Source: Pseudobacter sp.
GTDB taxonomy: Bacteria; Bacteroidota; Bacteroidia; Chitinophagales; Chitinophagaceae
Direction of reading: 5' to 3'
Assembly: GCA_017849455.1 (NCBI GenBank)
Contig: JAFIGX010000013.1
Span: 124,001 to 188,000 of the forward strand
Length of the DNA stretch: 64,000 bases
Shown here: one piece after another, positions 61,302 to 64,000 of the stretch
Layout of the letters: each line of letters starts with the position of its first letter
Numbering within the stretch: the stretch's first letter is position 1
Notes under the pieces: model-generated
The model's input: only the letters and a program-made list of their open reading frames with translations
Told to the model about the DNA's origin: nothing
Databases searched by the model: none
Translations under genes and position numbers: made by a program

Positions 61302-62060
61302 TCATTGCAATTCCACTTCGAACACTTTCTCGAAATTCCTTTTCACTTTCTCTTTTACCTCTTCCATCCCGAGCGTACGGCCAAGCTCTTTGGCGAGTGA
61401 GGTAACCTGCTTGTTCTGAATGCCACAGGGAATGATATGATCGAAATAGGAAAGGTCCGTATTCACATTGAAGGCAAACCCATGCATGGTGATCCAGCGG
61501 CTGCAACGGATGCCCATGGCACATATCTTGCGGGCCTTCCCCGGAAGGGCGGTATCGAGCCATACCCCTGTTTCCCCTTTTGAGCGCTCACCCTGCAATC
61601 CGTATTCAGCCATAGTGAGAATGATCACTTCCTCCAGACTCCGCAGGTATTTTCCGAGGTCGGTATAGAATTTTTCAAGGTCGAGGATGGGATAACCCAC
61701 CAGTTGCTCCGGGCCGTGGAAAGTGATATCCCCACCCCTGTTGATCCTGAAGAACTGGATACCCCTGGTGCCCCGCTCCTCTTCGCTGATCAATACATTT
61801 TCTATATGGCCGCTTTTACCCAGCGTATACACCGGCGGATGCTCCACGAATAATAAATGGTGCCGGGTGGCCGGGCCTGCGGACTGCCGTGAATTCTCCG
61901 TCAACTGCCCACTGCCAACTGCCAACTCCCTGTGGGCCGTTTTCAGGGCCATGTTCTCCTGCAGAAGCTTTTCCTGGTAATCCCATGCGGCCTGGAAGTC
62001 CATCCGGCCCAGGTCCTCGAACGCTACTGCCTGCCTGGTGATCGTTATCATAACCTGCAA
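61302..62060 (-). CDS. lipB: Lipoyl(octanoyl) transferase
   Basis: Transfers octanoyl groups from acyl carrier protein to lipoyl domains, the first step of lipoate synthesis; E2 (43.8 kb) is a natural target. The family motif LFVEHPPVYTLGKSG, the active-site GGDITFHGPEQLVGYPIL and the catalytic Cys/Lys region GVWLDTALPGKARKICAMGIR are present. Residues about 43-53 (ELAVGSGQLTE) are translated from a period-7 repeat arm inside the gene, in a region where relatives have unrelated sequence. The start may be Met1 or Met4. Length is a little above the usual. Confidence 0.93.
   Translation of the reverse strand: MQVMITITRQAVAFEDLGRMDFQAAWDYQEKLLQENMALKTAHRELAVGSGQLTENSRQSAGPATRHHLLFVEHPPVYTLGKSGHIENVLISEEERGTRGIQFFRINRGGDITFHGPEQLVGYPILDLEKFYTDLGKYLRSLEEVIILTMAEYGLQGERSKGETGVWLDTALPGKARKICAMGIRCSRWITMHGFAFNVNTDLSYFDHIIPCGIQNKQVTSLAKELGRTLGMEEVKEKVKRNFEKVFEVELQ
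61901..61930 (-). repeat. Period-7 repeat arm inside lipB
   Basis: On the minus strand GAGTTGGCAGTTGGCAGTGG and GCAGTTGA form the AGTTGGC unit in frame within lipB. Only one arm is seen; no inverse copy was found in the gene. Confidence 0.75.
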
Positions 62061-62094
62061 ATTTACCGCTTTCCGATGATCCGGCCCGATCCCT

Positions 62095-62102
62095 TACCTT
62101 TG
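62095..62102 (+). promoter_or_regulatory. Possible -7 box for the pseudouridine synthase gene
   Basis: TACCTTTG fits TAnnTTTG and lies 22 nt before the ATG at 62124. No -33 box of good fit was seen. Confidence 0.3.
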
Positions 62103-62123
62103 CCGGAAATTGCCGCAATAGGT

Positions 62124-63191
62124 ATGACTACAAAAGATATTGAAGCGTATAATGAGTTCGGGGACGGCGCCGACGGCTCAGAAGAGCTGTACGAACGGAT
62201 GAGCCTGGTGGTAGACCGGGGCCAGGAACCTATGCGGCTGGACAAATTCCTGGTGGCCCGGATCGAGAACGCTTCACGCAATAAGGTACAGCAGGCCATC
62301 GAAAGCGGCCGCGTGCTGATCAATGGCAAACAGGTACAATCCAACCACCGCATCAAACCCGGAGAGGAGATCGTCGTTTATTCGGACAAAGAGGTGCAGG
62401 GAGAAGAAATTGTACCGGAGGAGATGCCTTTGAATATTGAATATGAGGATGATGATATTCTCATCATCAACAAACCGGTTGGATTGGTAGTACATCCTGC
62501 CAGCGGCAATCCCAGCGGCACACTGATCAATGGCGTTGCCTGGCACCTGCTGCTGCAGAATAGTGACCTCAATGCCGATGTGCTGCCCCGCTTTGGGTTG
62601 GTGCATCGCATCGATAAAAATACCAGCGGACTGATGGTGCTGGCCAAGACCGAAAAGGCTGTCAGCAGCCTGGCCAAAGAATTTTTCGACCATACCGTTC
62701 ACCGCCAATACATCGCACTGGTATGGGGCGATGTGGCGGAAGACAGCGGCACGGTGAATGCCCATATCGGGCGGCACCAGCGTTTCAGGAAGATCTTCGA
62801 TGCTTATCCCGATGGAGAGCATGGCAAGGAAGCCATCACCCATTATAAAGTACTGGAACGGTTCGGTTATGTGACAATGGTGCAATGTGAGCTGGAAACG
62901 GGCCGCACGCACCAGATCAGGGTACACATGAAACATATCGGCCATCCTTTGTTCAGCGATGAATTATATGGGGGCGATAAGATCGTGAAAGGCACTGTCT
63001 TCAGTAAGTACAAACAATTCGTCGAAAATTGTTTTGCCATCTGCCCGAGGCATGCGCTTCATGCAAAGACCATCGGCTTCATCCATCCCCGCACACGCAA
63101 GGAAGTACGATTCGACAGTGAAATACCGCAGGACATGGAGCAGTTGATCGAAAAATGGAGGAATTATGTGAAGGTGAAGAATATCATCTAA
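62124..63191 (+). CDS. RluA-family pseudouridine synthase
   Basis: The 355-residue enzyme has an N-terminal S4 RNA-binding domain (about 28-90: MRLDKFLVARIENASRNK and GRVLINGKQV) and the pseudouridine synthase domain with the catalytic Asp in GLVHRIDKNTSGLMVLAK. HQRFRKIFDAY and ELETGRTHQIRVHMKHIGHP are further RluA-type marks. It modifies uridines in 23S rRNA or tRNA. The frame is open to 61932, but those codons lie over the lipB 5' end, so 62124 is chosen; 62076 is a less likely alternative. Confidence 0.92.
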   Translation: MTTKDIEAYNEFGDGADGSEELYERMSLVVDRGQEPMRLDKFLVARIENASRNKVQQAIESGRVLINGKQVQSNHRIKPGEEIVVYSDKEVQGEEIVPEEMPLNIEYEDDDILIINKPVGLVVHPASGNPSGTLINGVAWHLLLQNSDLNADVLPRFGLVHRIDKNTSGLMVLAKTEKAVSSLAKEFFDHTVHRQYIALVWGDVAEDSGTVNAHIGRHQRFRKIFDAYPDGEHGKEAITHYKVLERFGYVTMVQCELETGRTHQIRVHMKHIGHPLFSDELYGGDKIVKGTVFSKYKQFVENCFAICPRHALHAKTIGFIHPRTRKEVRFDSEIPQDMEQLIEKWRNYVKVKNII

Positions 63192-63194
63192 GCA

Positions 63195-64000
63195 TTACCC
63201 CTTTTTGAAATCGAACAGGGTGGCGGTGAACAGCGATTTTTCCCTCTTCTTAAAGATCACATTCCAGGTGCCGTTATAACGCATCACCTTAGGCACCACC
63301 AGGTCTTCGAACCGGGTCATCTCCACTTCCATGTGCACATTGAAATCGTATACACCTGCATTATAGCTCAGGTCGTAATTGCGGGCCACGATTTCCCAGT
63401 TATCGATGCGGAACCAGGTGGTCATTTCATTGATCACGACCTGGTCTTTTTCGGATGAACTGAGGTTAGCGCGGGGCGTTACCCGGAAGATATAGCACAT
63501 CTCCCCATTGAAGACATCCATATCGATAGTGAAATCGTACCGCTTGCTGACATCTGCATCGAACAGGGCGATCTTGTTACCGATGAACGGGATGCCAGGG
63601 ATCTTCTTGCCGGGATTGAAGAACAGCATTTTCAATTGCTCCTTGTGCTTCTCGATACCACTTTTGTTCTTCAGGCTGAACTCGCTGCCTTTAACGATAT
63701 TATCTTCCCCGCAGATAGTGTCTTTGGCAAAGAAAAGCCCAGCGTACAATTCTGCGGTATAATAATTCAGGTTGTGGCGTTTGTCGTACATGTCGCCGGT
63801 GGACGTTTCACTCAACACGTGCATCCAGCGGCAGCCATGCTTCGTTTCCTGCCTGGTGCGACTGTTCAGGGATGCTTTCGTATTGCCCTTCTTATCGAGC
63901 ATACGGACATCATTGAGCGAAGTATACCCGATCACTTTCAAATTACGGAATGCCTTGTAGAAACTGGTATCTTCCTGTATGCGGGTAATAAAAGCGGGCG
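63195..64000 (-). CDS. Partial conserved hypothetical protein, 5' end outside the window
   Basis: The frame is open from 63195 to the right edge, so the start is missing; about 268 residues are visible. No signal can be judged. The visible part mixes strands and helices (YTAELYAGLFFAKDTICGED, CYIFRVTPRANLSSSEKD, TTWFRIDNWEIVARNYDLSY) and resembles a LolA-like or related exported beta fold, but no domain is certain. A Met codon at 63941 is only a TTG inside the frame and not a reliable start. Three bases separate it from the pseudouridine synthase stop. Confidence 0.65.
   Translation of the reverse strand, partial: PAFITRIQEDTSFYKAFRNLKVIGYTSLNDVRMLDKKGNTKASLNSRTRQETKHGCRWMHVLSETSTGDMYDKRHNLNYYTAELYAGLFFAKDTICGEDNIVKGSEFSLKNKSGIEKHKEQLKMLFFNPGKKIPGIPFIGNKIALFDADVSKRYDFTIDMDVFNGEMCYIFRVTPRANLSSSEKDQVVINEMTTWFRIDNWEIVARNYDLSYNAGVYDFNVHMEVEMTRFEDLVVPKVMRYNGTWNVIFKKREKSLFTATLFDFKKG

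Overview
The window comes from a Bacteroidota chromosome, most likely a Chitinophagaceae-type organism. The support is: a type IX secretion (T9SS) C-terminal sorting domain on a secreted metalloprotease, bacillithiol genes (bshB1, ytxJ), a fused hisB, an HU-CCDC81-type protein, a GxxExxY protein, paired TPR and outer-membrane barrel genes, promoter boxes close to TAnnTTTG, and little use of Shine-Dalgarno sites. No rRNA, tRNA, CRISPR array, prophage or classical IS transposase was seen.

Layout. 1-7.2 kb (minus strand): a histidine operon in the order leader peptide, GxxExxY element, hisG, hisD, hisC, PQQ-type sugar dehydrogenase, cytochrome c, hisB. It starts with an attenuator whose 16-residue leader has five His in six residues. 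Directly after hisB lies a second leader peptide with three consecutive Trp and a terminator, the expected start of a trp operon beyond the left edge. 7.8-19.1 kb: GH20 hexosaminidase, Usp protein, LysR regulator, threonine synthase, a TPMT-type methyltransferase, agmatine deiminase plus N-carbamoylputrescine amidase (agmatine to putrescine), a fatty-acid desaturase, bshB1 and a serine hydrolase. 19.4-28.9 kb: dihydrolipoyl dehydrogenase, then a five-gene Cus/Czc-type metal efflux operon (outer-membrane factor, adaptor, RND pump, response regulator, sensor kinase). 28.9-42.4 kb: DUF4197 lipoprotein, DAO-type oxidoreductase, M43 protease, glutaminyl cyclase, methyltransferase, HU-CCDC81 protein, an outer-membrane barrel with a 1000-residue TPR protein, DoxX, thioesterase, dacB. 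42.4-64 kb: cinA, 2-oxoacid dehydrogenase E2, DoxX, polysaccharide deacetylase, S9 peptidase, outer-membrane barrel, EamA transporter, polyprenol-type glycosyltransferase, DEDDh exonuclease, mpl, ytxJ, a sigma factor with a membrane anti-sigma-like/HtrA-like fusion, a nucleotidyltransferase, a PLP desulfhydrase-like enzyme, lipB and an RluA-type pseudouridine synthase.

The most unusual layer is a set of inverted-repeat elements scattered through the window. Their arms are short degenerate direct repeats with a fixed period that differs by family: 9 nt (GTCTGAAC-ended), 8 nt (GTTGAYAA and AAAGACAC types) and 7 nt (AGTTGGC, GAGGTCG/TGAGGTC and TTGTTTG types). They sit between genes, often exactly at start or stop codons. 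One brackets the GxxExxY gene (a PD-(D/E)xK nuclease-like protein) between the his attenuator and hisG. Two arms are read in frame inside coding genes (the E2 linker and LipB). This resembles an expanding family of palindromic elements and is the best candidate for an undescribed system here.
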